Below are positions 16,219-24,839 of a DNA stretch of 40,123 nt, piece after piece (position 1 is the stretch's first letter; each line of letters opens with the position of its first letter). Under the pieces are notes generated by a model. The model ran no database searches. It had not been told where the DNA came from and was given only the letters and a program-made list of their open reading frames with translations. Where the stretch lies: NCBI GenBank assembly GCA_035715725.1, contig DASTKT010000033.1, positions 1 through 40,123 of the forward strand. Reading direction: 5' to 3'. The position numbers and the translations under genes are program-made. Source of the stretch: JADGGV01 sp035715725 (lineage in GTDB: Bacteria > Gemmatimonadota > Gemmatimonadetes > Longimicrobiales > RSA9).

Positions 16219-16243
16219 GCGAGCGGCCGGGCCGGCCGCTCGC
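16219..16243 (+). terminator. GC-rich stem-loop after the M56 gene
   Basis: GCGAGCGGCC (16219-16228) pairs perfectly with GGCCGCTCGC (16234-16243) around a 5-nt loop. It is followed 11 bases later by a second hairpin with a T-run, so the two form a tandem termination region. Confidence 0.6.
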
Positions 16244-16254
16244 ACCCGGCACCG

Positions 16255-16290
16255 GGGCGGCACGCGACGCGTGTGCCGCCCTTCGTTTTT
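16255..16290 (+). terminator. Rho-independent terminator of the blaI-M56 operon
   Basis: A 9-bp perfect stem, GGGCGGCAC (16255-16263) with GTGCCGCCC (16273-16281), has a 9-nt loop and is followed by TTCGTTTTT (16282-16290). This is the clearest intrinsic terminator in the window and separates the blaI-M56 unit from the PIG-L gene. Confidence 0.85.
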
Positions 16291-16320
16291 CCCGCCGGCA
16301 CCCGCGAATGGAGGTGTGCC

Positions 16321-17295
16321 ATGGGGCGGAGATCCGGTCCCGCGGCCGCGGCCGGTCGGGGCGGCGGGCGCCTCGCGGGGGTGCTGGGGGGATCGGCCGG
16401 GCTCGTGGCGCTCGTGGGCGCCTGGGCGAAGCTCCTCGGCCCGAGCGGCGGCGAGGCCGGGCCGACCGTGCCGGCGGTCGCGTCGTCGCCTTCGGTGGAT
16501 GTGTACATCGGCGCGCATGCCGACGACTGGATGCTCTTCGTCGGAGACCGCGCCTATGCCAGCCTGCTCGCCGCGCGGAAGACGCTGTTCGTCTACGTCA
16601 CGGCGGGTGACGCCGGCGGCGGTGCGGCGTACTGGACGACACGGGAGCGGGCCGCAAGGGCGGGCGTCGACGCCGTCATCGGCCCGGGCGGGTGGACATG
16701 CCGCGCCGCGAGCGTGCGGGCGCACCTCGTCCAGCGTTGCACGAAGGACCGGGCGGTGAGCTACTTCCTGCGGCTCCCCGACGGAAACAGCCGGGATGGT
16801 CTCGGCCACGGGCGGGGCAGCCTGCCGCTGCTGCGCGACCGGGGCACGCCGGCGACGGCGCTGGACGGGTCGGCCACCTACCGGTCGTGGCGCGATCTCT
16901 ACGAGACGGTCGGCGCCATCGTGGACGCGGAATCGGCGCCGTCCAACCTCCCGACGGTCCACGCCCCGGACACCGGCCGCTCGCTCAACCCCGCGGACCA
17001 CCCGGACCACTGGGCCGCCGGGGACGCCGTCGCCGCGGCGGCGGCCGCCCGGAGCTGGCAACTGCGCTGGTCCGTGGACTACCACACGCACAGCCTCCCG
17101 TCGAACCTGGGCGCGGCGCGGCATGCCGCGAAGGTGCGCGTGTTCGGCGCCTACGACGACGTCATGCGGAGCGCCGGCTTCGAGAGCTACCGGGACGCCG
17201 GGAACTACCGGAAATGGCTGTGGCGGACGTATGTCCGGGGCGATCCGCCGGCGTCCGCCGACCCGCAGGCCGCGTCCCTCCCGGCTCCGCCGTAG
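16321..17295 (+). CDS. PIG-L/LmbE-family deacetylase, membrane-anchored or exported
   Basis: A 324-residue protein with a Rossmann-like PIG-L domain. PIG-L enzymes are zinc-dependent N-acetylglucosaminyl deacetylases acting on sugars and related metabolites. The zinc motif usually written AHPDD reads AHADD here (residues 65-69), keeping the His and both Asp. A second motif, HPDHW, lies near the middle and DYHTH further on. Residues 16-38 are hydrophobic after a basic start, so the enzyme is probably anchored in or exported across the inner membrane. GGAGG at 16310-16314 precedes the ATG at 16321. It follows the strong terminator of the blaI-M56 operon and precedes dinB by 25 bp. The substrate is unknown. 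Confidence 0.85.
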   Translation: MGRRSGPAAAAGRGGGRLAGVLGGSAGLVALVGAWAKLLGPSGGEAGPTVPAVASSPSVDVYIGAHADDWMLFVGDRAYASLLAARKTLFVYVTAGDAGGGAAYWTTRERAARAGVDAVIGPGGWTCRAASVRAHLVQRCTKDRAVSYFLRLPDGNSRDGLGHGRGSLPLLRDRGTPATALDGSATYRSWRDLYETVGAIVDAESAPSNLPTVHAPDTGRSLNPADHPDHWAAGDAVAAAAAARSWQLRWSVDYHTHSLPSNLGAARHAAKVRVFGAYDDVMRSAGFESYRDAGNYRKWLWRTYVRGDPPASADPQAASLPAPP

Positions 17296-17320
17296 CCTTC
17301 CGGGCGTTACCTTCAAGGGC

Positions 17321-18538
17321 ATGAGCACGCCGCCGCTGCGAGGCCGCCGGATCCTGCTGGTCGACTGCGACGCCTACTTCGTCCAGGTCGCGCGCCTGGA
17401 GGATCCGGACGGCGCGGGGAAGGTGGAGCTCCTGCTCGTCGGCGGACGGCCGGACGCGCGGGGTGTCGTGACATCCGCCTCCTACGCCTGCCGCGTCTTC
17501 GGCGTGCGCAGCGGGATGCCGATGGCGCAGGCGCTGCGCCTCTGCCCGAAGGCCGAGCGCGTGCCCGTGCCCCGGGCGGCCTGCTCGCGCAAGCACCGAG
17601 AGATCCGGGCGGTCCTCGATCGCTTCGCCCCCGTCGTCTGCCCGGCCTCCATCGACGAGTTCTACCTCGACCTGAGCGGCACCGAGGCGCTGTACCGCCA
17701 CGCATCCCTCGCCGATGTCGCCGAGCGCATCCGGTCCGCCGTCCGGGCCGAGACCGACATCGACGTCTCGGTGGGCGGCGGCACGTCCCGCCTCGTGGCC
17801 AAGCTGGCGGTCCGCCGCGCCAAGCCCGCGGGCGTGCACGTCGTGCCGCCGGGCGAGGAGGCGGCGTTCGTCGCGGAGCTCCCGCTCGCGGCGCTCCCCG
17901 GCGTCGGGCCGAAGCTCCAGGAGCGGCTGCGCCGCCTCGGCATGGTCAGCGTCGCGGACGCGCTCAGGCACGACCGGAAGGCGCTATGCGACTGGCTCGG
18001 CGAGAGCACCGGCGAGTGGCTCCACGACCGGATCCACGGCGTCGACGCCACGCCCGTCGAGCCGCCCGGCCAGGCCAAGTCCGTGAGCCGCGAGGAGACG
18101 TTCCCGAAGGACGTCAACGACGACGCCGTCCTCGACGCGGAGCTGCTCCGCCTCGCCATGCGCGCCGCGGCGGACCTGCGCGAGGACGGGCTGCGCGCGC
18201 GCACCGTGACCGTGAAGCTGCGCGACGGCGATTTCACCACCCGCCAGGCCAGCCGCACGCTCCCCCGGCCCGTCGAGACCGATCGCGCGGTCTACCGCCT
18301 CGCGCGCGAGCTGCTCGTCCGGCTCCGCGCGGAGCGGCGCGTGGGCGCGCGCCTCCTCGGCGTCGGCCTCTCCCAGCTCACGCCGGGCGATGGGCCGGCG
18401 CAACTCGCACTCTTCGACGATCCGGCCGCCTCGAGCCTCGAGACCGAGCGCGACCGCGCCCTGGCGCGCGCGCTCGACGCCGTCCGCGCGAAGTTCGGGG
18501 ACGGCAGCATCCTTCCGGGAAAGATCGTGGGGAGCTGA
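17321..18538 (+). CDS. dinB: DNA polymerase IV (Y-family)
   Basis: A 405-residue translesion DNA polymerase. Catalytic carboxylates lie in VDCDAYF (D15 and the adjacent D17) and SIDEFYLDLSG (D112, E113). The finger motif SYACRVFGVRSGMP and the helix-hairpin-helix LAALPGVGPKLQERLRRLG are present. The little-finger region follows, and the C-terminal QLALFDD fits the sliding-clamp-binding motif. The start ATG at 17321 has no strong ribosome binding site but leaves the usual short N-terminus. It is 25 bp after the PIG-L gene on the same strand and converges with terC, 19 bp away. Confidence 0.93.
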   Translation: MSTPPLRGRRILLVDCDAYFVQVARLEDPDGAGKVELLLVGGRPDARGVVTSASYACRVFGVRSGMPMAQALRLCPKAERVPVPRAACSRKHREIRAVLDRFAPVVCPASIDEFYLDLSGTEALYRHASLADVAERIRSAVRAETDIDVSVGGGTSRLVAKLAVRRAKPAGVHVVPPGEEAAFVAELPLAALPGVGPKLQERLRRLGMVSVADALRHDRKALCDWLGESTGEWLHDRIHGVDATPVEPPGQAKSVSREETFPKDVNDDAVLDAELLRLAMRAAADLREDGLRARTVTVKLRDGDFTTRQASRTLPRPVETDRAVYRLARELLVRLRAERRVGARLLGVGLSQLTPGDGPAQLALFDDPAASSLETERDRALARALDAVRAKFGDGSILPGKIVGS

Positions 18539-18557
18539 GCGGCCGCGCCGGGATCCG

Positions 18558-19514
18558 TCAGGGCGCGCTTCCCGGCGGCCGGGGGGTCCGTTCCCCCTCC
18601 CGGCCGCCGGGCGGGAAGATCAGCGACGCGGCGATCGAGCCGCCGACCAGCGCCGCGACCACCGCGAGCGAGATGCCGATCGGGATCTTGACCACGCCCG
18701 TCAGCAGCATCTTCGCGCCGATGAACGCCAGCACGGCCGAGAGCGCGACCCGCAGGTACACGAACTTGTGGATCACACCGGCCAGCAGGAAGTACATGGA
18801 GCGCAGGCCGAGGATGGCGAATACGTTGGACGTGTAGACCAGGAACGGATCGTCCGTGATCGCGAAGATCGCGGGGATCGAGTCGATCGCGAACACCACG
18901 TCCGTCGCCTCCACGACCAGGAGCACGAGCAGGAGCGGCGTGGCCATCCGGCGGCCTCGCTCGGTGACCAGGAACGCCGCGCCACGGTAGCCGTCCGTGA
19001 GCGGCAGCAGGCGACGCCCCAGCCGCACCATCGGGTTCTTCCCCACGTCCGCCGGCTCCTCCCGCTTCAGCGCCATGCGGATCCCCGTGATCAGCAGGAC
19101 GGCGCCGAAGAGGTAGATCACCCAGTGCCAGCGGTGCAGCAGGTAGGCGCCCAGGCCGATGAACGCGCCGCGCATGACGAGCGCGCCGAGCACGCCCCAG
19201 AACAGCACCCGGTGCTGGTACTCCGCCGGCACGGCGAAGTACGAGAAGAGGAGCACGAACACGAAGATGTTGTCGACGGCGAGCGCCTTCTCCAGCAGGT
19301 AGCCGGTCAGGTACTCCAGCCCGGGCTCGCTCCCGGCGTAGAGATAGATGCCGAGGCCGAAGAGGAGCGCGAGCGTCACCCAGACCACGCTCCACGTGGC
19401 CGCCTCGCGCAGCCCTACCGCGTGGGCCTTCCGGTGGAAGACGCCGAGGTCGAGGGCCAGCAGCGCCAGCACCAGGACGTTGAAGCCGATCCAGAACCAG
19501 AGGTTCGTCGCCAT
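18558..19514 (-). CDS. TerC-family integral membrane protein (Alx-like)
   Basis: A 318-residue protein with about eight or nine transmembrane segments and the TerC family's intramembrane acidic motifs: EKALAVDNIFVF in the first half and VEATDVVFAIDSIPAIFAI in the second. Relatives (Alx, MeeF/MeeY, TerC) are linked to manganese export, pH stress and tellurite resistance. Here the most likely role is metal (Mn2+) efflux or metalation of exoenzymes; that is inference from the family. It starts 27 bp after the ndh stop on the same strand and is probably co-transcribed with it. No obvious ribosome binding site precedes the ATG. Confidence 0.93.
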   Translation of the reverse strand: MATNLWFWIGFNVLVLALLALDLGVFHRKAHAVGLREAATWSVVWVTLALLFGLGIYLYAGSEPGLEYLTGYLLEKALAVDNIFVFVLLFSYFAVPAEYQHRVLFWGVLGALVMRGAFIGLGAYLLHRWHWVIYLFGAVLLITGIRMALKREEPADVGKNPMVRLGRRLLPLTDGYRGAAFLVTERGRRMATPLLLVLLVVEATDVVFAIDSIPAIFAITDDPFLVYTSNVFAILGLRSMYFLLAGVIHKFVYLRVALSAVLAFIGAKMLLTGVVKIPIGISLAVVAALVGGSIAASLIFPPGGREGERTPRPPGSAP

Positions 19515-19541
19515 CGAGTCAACCGGAGCGGAGGTCGCGCA

Positions 19542-20948
19542 TCAGCGTCCCTCCGCCCGCTCCGGCCCGGCGCCGGCGGGCGCCGGCGCCGGGCGCCGTG
19601 CCCAGACGGCCGCCGGAGCGGCGGAGGCCGGGAGCTGGTCGCCGCCCAGCTTGCAGTCGATGCCGGGACCGCCATGCATCGCGCGCGCCAGCTCCAGTCC
19701 CTGGCTCCCCGTGATGAGCCGGGTCCCCTGCCGGAAGAACACGTAGTTCCACGCCCACTGGATCAGCACGATCACGCGGTTGCGGAAGCCGATCAGGTAC
19801 ATGATGTGGATGAACAGCCACGCCAGCCACGCCACGGTCCCCGAGAGGCGGACCTTGCCCAGGTCGGCCACGGCCGCACCGCGCCCGATCACGGCCAGGG
19901 AGCCCTTGTCGCGGTAATGGAACGGCTCGCGGGCCTTCCCCTCGATCTCCCGCCGGATCGTCTTCCCCGCGTACTTCCCCATCTGGATCGCCGCCGGCGC
20001 CAGCCCCGGCACCAGCCCGCCGTCCTGCTTCGCGTGCGCGAGATCGCCGACCACGAAGACCTCCGGGTGCCCCGGCAGCGTGAGGTCCTGGCCAACGATC
20101 ACCCGCCCGGCCCGGTCCACCGGCGCGCCCAGCGTCCGGCCCACGGCCGAGGCCGCCACGCCCGCCGCCCAGAAAACGTTCCCCGCCGTGATCGCCTCCT
20201 CGCCCACATGGACGGCATCCTCCGTGATCCCCGTGACCAGCGTGCTCGTCCGCACCTCCACGCCCAGCCGCTCGAGCTGGCGCCGCGCCTTCTCCGACAG
20301 CTCCGGCGGGTAGGGCGGAAGCACGCGGTCCGCCCCCTCCAGCAGGATGATCCGCGCCATCCGCGTGTCGATCGCGTCGAACTCCCGCGGCAGCGCCTTG
20401 TGCGCGATCTCCGCCATCGTGCCGGCCAGCTCCACGCCCGTCGGGCCGCCCCCCACGATGACGAACGTCAGGAGCCGGCGCCGGACCTCGGCATCCGGCT
20501 CCCGCTCCGCCGCCTCGAACGCCAGCAGGAAGCGACGCCGGATCTCAGTCGCGTCGTCCACCGTCTTCAGCCCGGGCGCCATCTCCGCCCACTCCGGGTG
20601 CCCGAAGTAGGCATGCGTCGCCCCCGTCGCGACGATCAGGTAGTCGTACGTCAGGCTGCCGTCCGCCAGGTGCACCACCCGCTCCGCCGGGTCCACGCCG
20701 GTCACCTCCGCCATCCACACCGGGTGAACGTTCTTCTGCCGCCGGAGGATGCCGCGGATCGGCCCCGAGATGTCCCCCGGCGAGAGCGCCGCCGTCGCGA
20801 CCTGGTAGAGCAGCGGCTGGAACAGGTGGAAGTTGCGGCGATCGACCAGCGTGACCGTGACGGGCGCCCCCTTCAGCGCCCGCGCGGCGTAAAGCCCGGC
20901 GAACCCGCCGCCGAGGATCACCACGTGGGGAATGTCTCTATCGGCCAT
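19542..20948 (-). CDS. ndh: Type II NADH dehydrogenase (NDH-2)
   Basis: A 468-residue membrane-associated flavoprotein that passes electrons from NADH to quinone without proton pumping. It has the N-terminal FAD motif VVILGGGFAGLYAA, the NADH-binding motif FVIVGGGPTGVELAGT, and the FAD-site segment VFVVGDLAH. The C-terminal region has the amphipathic/hydrophobic stretch WLAWLFIHIMYLIGFRNR expected for membrane binding. A disordered Ala/Pro-rich tail of about 40 residues follows. GGAG lies upstream of the ATG at 20948. It is the first gene of a likely ndh-terC operon. Confidence 0.95.
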   Translation of the reverse strand: MADRDIPHVVILGGGFAGLYAARALKGAPVTVTLVDRRNFHLFQPLLYQVATAALSPGDISGPIRGILRRQKNVHPVWMAEVTGVDPAERVVHLADGSLTYDYLIVATGATHAYFGHPEWAEMAPGLKTVDDATEIRRRFLLAFEAAEREPDAEVRRRLLTFVIVGGGPTGVELAGTMAEIAHKALPREFDAIDTRMARIILLEGADRVLPPYPPELSEKARRQLERLGVEVRTSTLVTGITEDAVHVGEEAITAGNVFWAAGVAASAVGRTLGAPVDRAGRVIVGQDLTLPGHPEVFVVGDLAHAKQDGGLVPGLAPAAIQMGKYAGKTIRREIEGKAREPFHYRDKGSLAVIGRGAAVADLGKVRLSGTVAWLAWLFIHIMYLIGFRNRVIVLIQWAWNYVFFRQGTRLITGSQGLELARAMHGGPGIDCKLGGDQLPASAAPAAVWARRPAPAPAGAGPERAEGR

Positions 20949-21140
20949 GTTGGCTCCGCTCGTTTCGGTTCTCGGGTCCGACCGACCCTCCCAGGCTTTC
21001 CGCGCGCCGGCGCCGGTGCCCGGGTCGATCCACCTGCAAAACGCATGGCGGCGCCGCGAAGTTCGAGGGAGGCCGGGAACCGCACACCCGGCGTCGCGTC
21101 ATCGGATGGCAGCAGCCCGTTCCCTCACCCGGAGGCGCTC

Positions 21141-21662
21141 ATGCCGGAAGCCACCACCCTGTTGGACGAGGCCCTCGCGGCCTGGGCCGACGCCCGCGCC
21201 GGCGTCATCGCCGAGGTCGAGAACCTCGAGGACCGCGACCTGCGCCGCGCGCCCGACGGCGCCCGCCGCACCGTGGTCGAGCTGGTCCAGCACATCGTCG
21301 AGATGGGGCGTCTGATGTCCGGGGAGCTCAGCCGCCCCGACGGCGACTTCCGGCGCAAGCCGCCGGAAGCGGTCTTCGAGGAGTACGCGCTCGATCGCCC
21401 CGCCTCCGCCGACAGGGGCGAGCTCGTCCTCCTGCTGCGCGAGGCCCACCAGGAGGGTGAGCGGCGGTTGCGCGAGGCCGGCGAGATCCACATGCTCCAG
21501 CGCATCCGTCAATTCAACGGCGAGTACGCCACGCGGCTTTCCTGGATGGTCCACGGCATCGGCCACGAGGAGTACCACCGCGGCCAGCTGGCGCTCTACA
21601 GCCGCCTTCTGGGCCATACGCCCGCCCTCACGAAGATGATCTACGGCGACGACGCCACGTAA
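21141..21662 (+). CDS. DinB-superfamily four-helix metal-binding protein
   Basis: A 173-residue protein of the DinB/YfiT four-helix-bundle superfamily, unrelated to DNA polymerase IV despite the name. The metal-binding His are placed as expected: one in LVQHIVEM and two in HGIGHEEYHRGQL near the C-terminus. Members include damage-inducible proteins and thiol-dependent S-transferases, so a role in detoxification is possible. GGAGG at 21131-21135 precedes the ATG by six bases. It is divergent from ndh (192 bp between) and lies 15 bp before the SRPBCC gene, with which it is likely co-transcribed. Confidence 0.9.
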   Translation: MPEATTLLDEALAAWADARAGVIAEVENLEDRDLRRAPDGARRTVVELVQHIVEMGRLMSGELSRPDGDFRRKPPEAVFEEYALDRPASADRGELVLLLREAHQEGERRLREAGEIHMLQRIRQFNGEYATRLSWMVHGIGHEEYHRGQLALYSRLLGHTPALTKMIYGDDAT

Positions 21663-21677
21663 GCGGGAGGTGAGCGA

Positions 21678-22199
21678 ATGGTGATGGGGCTGGCCCGGGC
21701 GGGAGGGCCGAGCGTCTTCGTCGCGCACGAGCGCACCCTGCCGGCGCCGCCCGAGCCCGTCGGCCGGCTCCTCGACGCGCTCGGTTCCGCCGACGATGCG
21801 CTCTGGCCCGCGGACCGCTGGCCCGCGCTCCGGCTGGACAAGCCGCTCGAGGTCGGCGCGCGTGGCGGGCACGGGCCGATCCGCTACCACGTCGTGGCCT
21901 ACGAGCCCGGCCGCATGGTCCGCTTCCGCTTCACCGGCCCGCCCGGCTTCGTCGGAGAGCACGAGTTCCTCGTCGAGCGGGCCGGACCGGACGCGAGCCG
22001 GCTGCGGCACGTGCTCACGCTGCAGCCTATGGCGAACGCCCGCTTCACCTGGCCGCTGTTCTACGCGCCGCTGCACGACGCCCTGATCGAGGACCTGCTG
22101 GACCGCGCGGAGGCGGAGGTGACGGGTGGGACGTACGCGCCGCGCGGATGGCCGCCGCGAGTGCGGTTCCTCCGGTGGCTCGCGAAGCGCTGGGGGTGA
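21678..22199 (+). CDS. SRPBCC (START-like) family protein
   Basis: A 173-residue protein whose pattern fits the SRPBCC hydrophobic-pocket fold. The N-terminal VAHERTLPAPPEPVGRLLDAL is followed by strands including PIRYHVVAYEPGRMVRFRFTGPPGFVGEHEFLVE and a long C-terminal helix (LHDALIEDLLDRAEAEV). Members bind lipids or small hydrophobic ligands or act as cyclases; nothing in the sequence identifies the ligand. GGGAGGTGAGCGA precedes the ATG. It follows the DinB-superfamily gene by 15 bp and converges with the histidine kinase. Confidence 0.85.
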   Translation: MVMGLARAGGPSVFVAHERTLPAPPEPVGRLLDALGSADDALWPADRWPALRLDKPLEVGARGGHGPIRYHVVAYEPGRMVRFRFTGPPGFVGEHEFLVERAGPDASRLRHVLTLQPMANARFTWPLFYAPLHDALIEDLLDRAEAEVTGGTYAPRGWPPRVRFLRWLAKRWG

Positions 22200-22254
22200 G
22201 CGGCGCGCGGCCGGCGGCGCCGAACGCCCGCGCGACCGGGGTGGCGGTAGGGCG

Positions 22255-24075
22255 TCAGGTCGACGGGAGGCGCAGCTCGAAGACGCTGCCGGCGCCGAGC
22301 TGGCTGCGTACGTGGATGTCGCCGCGGAGCAGGCGGGCCAGGCGCCGCGCGACGCTCAGCCCGAGCCCGCTCCCGCCGACGCGCCGGGTGTCGGAGCTGT
22401 CCGCCTGCCAGAACGGCTCGAAGATCTGCTCCAGGTGCTCCGGCGCGATGCCGATGCCGGTGTCGCCGACGTCGAACACCGTCCAGCCGTCTTCCTCCCG
22501 GAGCTCGAGGACGACCTCGCCCCGCTCGGTGTACTTGACGGCGTTCGTGAGGAGGTTCAGCAGGATCTGGCGCAGCTTGGCCCGATCGGTGTGGATCGGC
22601 GCCGGCTGCGCGGGGAGCCGTAGGCGGAACGCCAGACCGGCCTGCGCGGCGGCGGGCTCGACGAGCGCGGCGACCTCGGTCGCGACGGCATCGAGCGCGA
22701 CCGGCTCGACGTTCACCGGCTCCTTGGCCTCCTCCATCCGGCGGTAGGAGAGGATCTGCTCCACGAGCGCCTGCTGGTGCCAGGCGCTCAGGCGGATCCG
22801 CTCGATGAAGGTCCGGGCCAGGTCCGGCATCTCGGTGGGGATCCCGCCGAGCAGCAGGTCGGCATACCCGATGACGGTGGTGAGCGGCGTGCGCAGCTCG
22901 TGCGAGATGATGCCGAGGAACTCGGACTTGGCGCGGCTCGCGGCCTGGGCCGCCTGGTAGTGCCGGGCATTGTCGAGCGCGAGCGCGGCACGGTCCGCCA
23001 GCTCGGCGGCGAGGAGGATGTCCCGCCCCAGGAAGCGCGGCTCCCCCGCCAGCAGCACCAGCGCGCCGATCACCTCGCCCCGCGTGACCAGCGGCGCGAC
23101 GACGCCGCGCCGGGAAACGCCCCGACGCACGGCGTCCACCAGGCCGGTCGCCTCGGCGCCCTCCGTGCGGCGCGAGCGGGACGGAATGAGCTGGGGAGCC
23201 GCGGCTTCGACGGCGAGCCGGAGCGCCCGCCGGACCGACGCCGAGCGGCTCGGGCTGCGCTGCGCTCCGCGCGTCTCGCCCGTGGAGGCGACCAGCTCCG
23301 GCCGCTCGCCGTCGATGAGGTAGACGGCGGCGTAGTCCGCCAGCGACCCGGCCAGCTCGACGAGCCCCTGCACCACCTCGCCGGGGTCCAGCGTCCCGCC
23401 CAGGATCCGACTGGCGTTCGCCAGGAACTCCGCGCGCCGCGCCTCGCTCTCCGCCTGGACCCGTGCGGCGTGCTCCCGGATCAGCCCGCGCGCGCTCTCG
23501 GCCGCCCGCTCCCGCAGCGTCACGTCCCGCAGCATCCAGCGGAACTCCACGGGCGCATCCCCCGTCCGGACCACGGCGGCCGTCACCGCTACCGGCACCG
23601 GCGGCTTCCCCGGCGCGGAGACGTGGCAGGTCCACTCCTCCATCCGCTCCCCGGCGACGACGCGGCGGAAGCGATGCCTCACCTCGCGCCGGTCCTCCTT
23701 GGCCACGTAGTGCTGGATGTGCTGCCCGATCAGTGATTCCGCGGGCGCGCCGAGCAGCTCGACCGCCGCCCGGTTCGTCTCCAGGATCGTCCCCTCGGCG
23801 TCCGTGACGACGTAGCCGTCGGGCGCCAGCTCGAAGAGGTCGCAGTAGCGCTGCCGCTCGACCTCGGCGTCCATCCGCGCGGCGGAGAGCGCCTCGTTCT
23901 GCGCGAGCAGCTCCTCCTCCGTCTCCTGGAGCTCCTGCAACGCGCCGGCGAGCTCATCGATCAGTGCGGTGATGAGCGGGACGGCAGCGGGACCGAGCGG
24001 GACCTGCTGCTCGCGCAGCGCGAGGAGGCGTTCGCGCGTGAGCCGGATCTGCTGTTGCAGCAGTTCTGCATCCAT
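22255..24075 (-). CDS. PAS-GAF sensor histidine kinase
   Basis: A 606-residue kinase without transmembrane segments, so probably a cytoplasmic sensor. An N-terminal coiled coil (about 1-75) is followed by a PAS domain with PAC (about 75-200), a GAF domain (about 215-365), and a HisKA domain with H-box FLGIISHELRTPLTTVIGYADLL. The HATPase domain has N-box LRQILLNLLTNAVKYT, G1 FDVGDTGIGIA, F-box FEPFWQ and G2 GGSGLGLSVARRL. No response regulator is encoded nearby, so it is an orphan kinase. The ATG at 24075 begins just before the coiled coil. The frame stays open to 24306, but that extension is low-complexity. Confidence 0.93.
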   Translation of the reverse strand: MDAELLQQQIRLTRERLLALREQQVPLGPAAVPLITALIDELAGALQELQETEEELLAQNEALSAARMDAEVERQRYCDLFELAPDGYVVTDAEGTILETNRAAVELLGAPAESLIGQHIQHYVAKEDRREVRHRFRRVVAGERMEEWTCHVSAPGKPPVPVAVTAAVVRTGDAPVEFRWMLRDVTLRERAAESARGLIREHAARVQAESEARRAEFLANASRILGGTLDPGEVVQGLVELAGSLADYAAVYLIDGERPELVASTGETRGAQRSPSRSASVRRALRLAVEAAAPQLIPSRSRRTEGAEATGLVDAVRRGVSRRGVVAPLVTRGEVIGALVLLAGEPRFLGRDILLAAELADRAALALDNARHYQAAQAASRAKSEFLGIISHELRTPLTTVIGYADLLLGGIPTEMPDLARTFIERIRLSAWHQQALVEQILSYRRMEEAKEPVNVEPVALDAVATEVAALVEPAAAQAGLAFRLRLPAQPAPIHTDRAKLRQILLNLLTNAVKYTERGEVVLELREEDGWTVFDVGDTGIGIAPEHLEQIFEPFWQADSSDTRRVGGSGLGLSVARRLARLLRGDIHVRSQLGAGSVFELRLPST

Positions 24076-24317
24076 GCGTCGCGTAGGCCGGGGAACGACA
24101 CGGCCCGCCATCCCGGGGACGGCGGGCCGCATCGTGGGCCGGAGCGGTGGACCGCCCGCTGGAAGCGTTCCGGGGATCTCCTCGGCGAGGACCGCGCGAG
24201 AGAGGAGCCCCGTCGGGAGCCGGGGTGTCGTCAGAGTCGGGGTTTCGGTGAAGGAGAGAACCGGACCGTCCGGCGCCAGGATGCACGACGGACGGCCCGT
24301 GCGCAACCCCCGCGGCG

Positions 24318-24791
24318 CTACCGCAGGTAGATGTAAATGCCGTACGCGCCGATTCCCGCGCCGCCGACCATGAGGAGCGTGCCGGCGTCACCGCCGATGA
24401 TGGCGCCGGCCACGAACAGCGCTCCGCCGGCGGCCATGAGCGGGATCCCCTCGCCGTGGGAGGCGGCCCGGCTCAACGTCGGCTCGGGCCGCGGCGCCTC
24501 CGCCGCGGCGGGTGCGAGGAGGCGCGCGTCCGGCGCGGTCGGCCCGAGCCGGTCGGCCTCGCGACCGGGCGCGGGCGCCTTCGCGGGAACGGCGTCGGGC
24601 GCGGGCGCCGCGGCGGCGGCCAGCGCCGGTGCGTCCGGCGTCCCGAGCGGCGGGGCAGGCGCCGCCGCCCGCCGGAGCGCCGTTGGCTCGGTCCCCCGCG
24701 TCTGCGCCGCCGCGCCGGCGGGCGCAAGCAGGAGCGCCAGTGCCAGTGCCAGGATCGTGCTGCCGAATACCGCGTGCGTCCTCGGGCCCAT
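24318..24791 (-). CDS. Secreted Ala/Pro-rich protein with C-terminal hydrophobic segment
   Basis: A 157-residue hypothetical protein. Residues 1-30 form a signal peptide with predicted cleavage after AGAAAQ or just before. A disordered Ala/Pro-rich middle (about 31-105) follows, then a hydrophobic, Gly-rich C-terminus (GGALFVAGAIIGGDAGTLLMVGGAGIGAYGIYIYLR) that could form one or two membrane-spanning hairpins. GGGAGGGA sits about six bases before the ATG at 24791, which supports translation. It lies 48 bp after the M61 peptidase gene on the same strand. I do not recognise the family; an envelope role is inferred only from the signal peptide. Confidence 0.7.
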   Translation of the reverse strand: MGPRTHAVFGSTILALALALLLAPAGAAAQTRGTEPTALRRAAAPAPPLGTPDAPALAAAAAPAPDAVPAKAPAPGREADRLGPTAPDARLLAPAAAEAPRPEPTLSRAASHGEGIPLMAAGGALFVAGAIIGGDAGTLLMVGGAGIGAYGIYIYLR

Positions 24792-24839
24792 CGCGTCCCT
24801 CCCCCGTTTCGAGTCGCTGGCCGGACCTCGTCGTGCGGC

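Noticed and set aside
19515..21140. Mn2+ (yybP-ykoY) riboswitch controlling terC
   Set aside because: Only 27 bp separate ndh from terC, and I could not find the conserved aptamer motifs upstream of ndh.
21141..21662. Reading the DinB-superfamily gene as a second DNA polymerase IV
   Set aside because: The name is shared only historically; the protein is a 173-residue four-helix metal-binding bundle without polymerase motifs.
24076..24317. N-terminal extension of the histidine kinase up to 24306
   Set aside because: The extra about 77 codons are low-complexity Pro/Arg-rich, while the ATG at 24075 begins directly before the predicted coiled coil.
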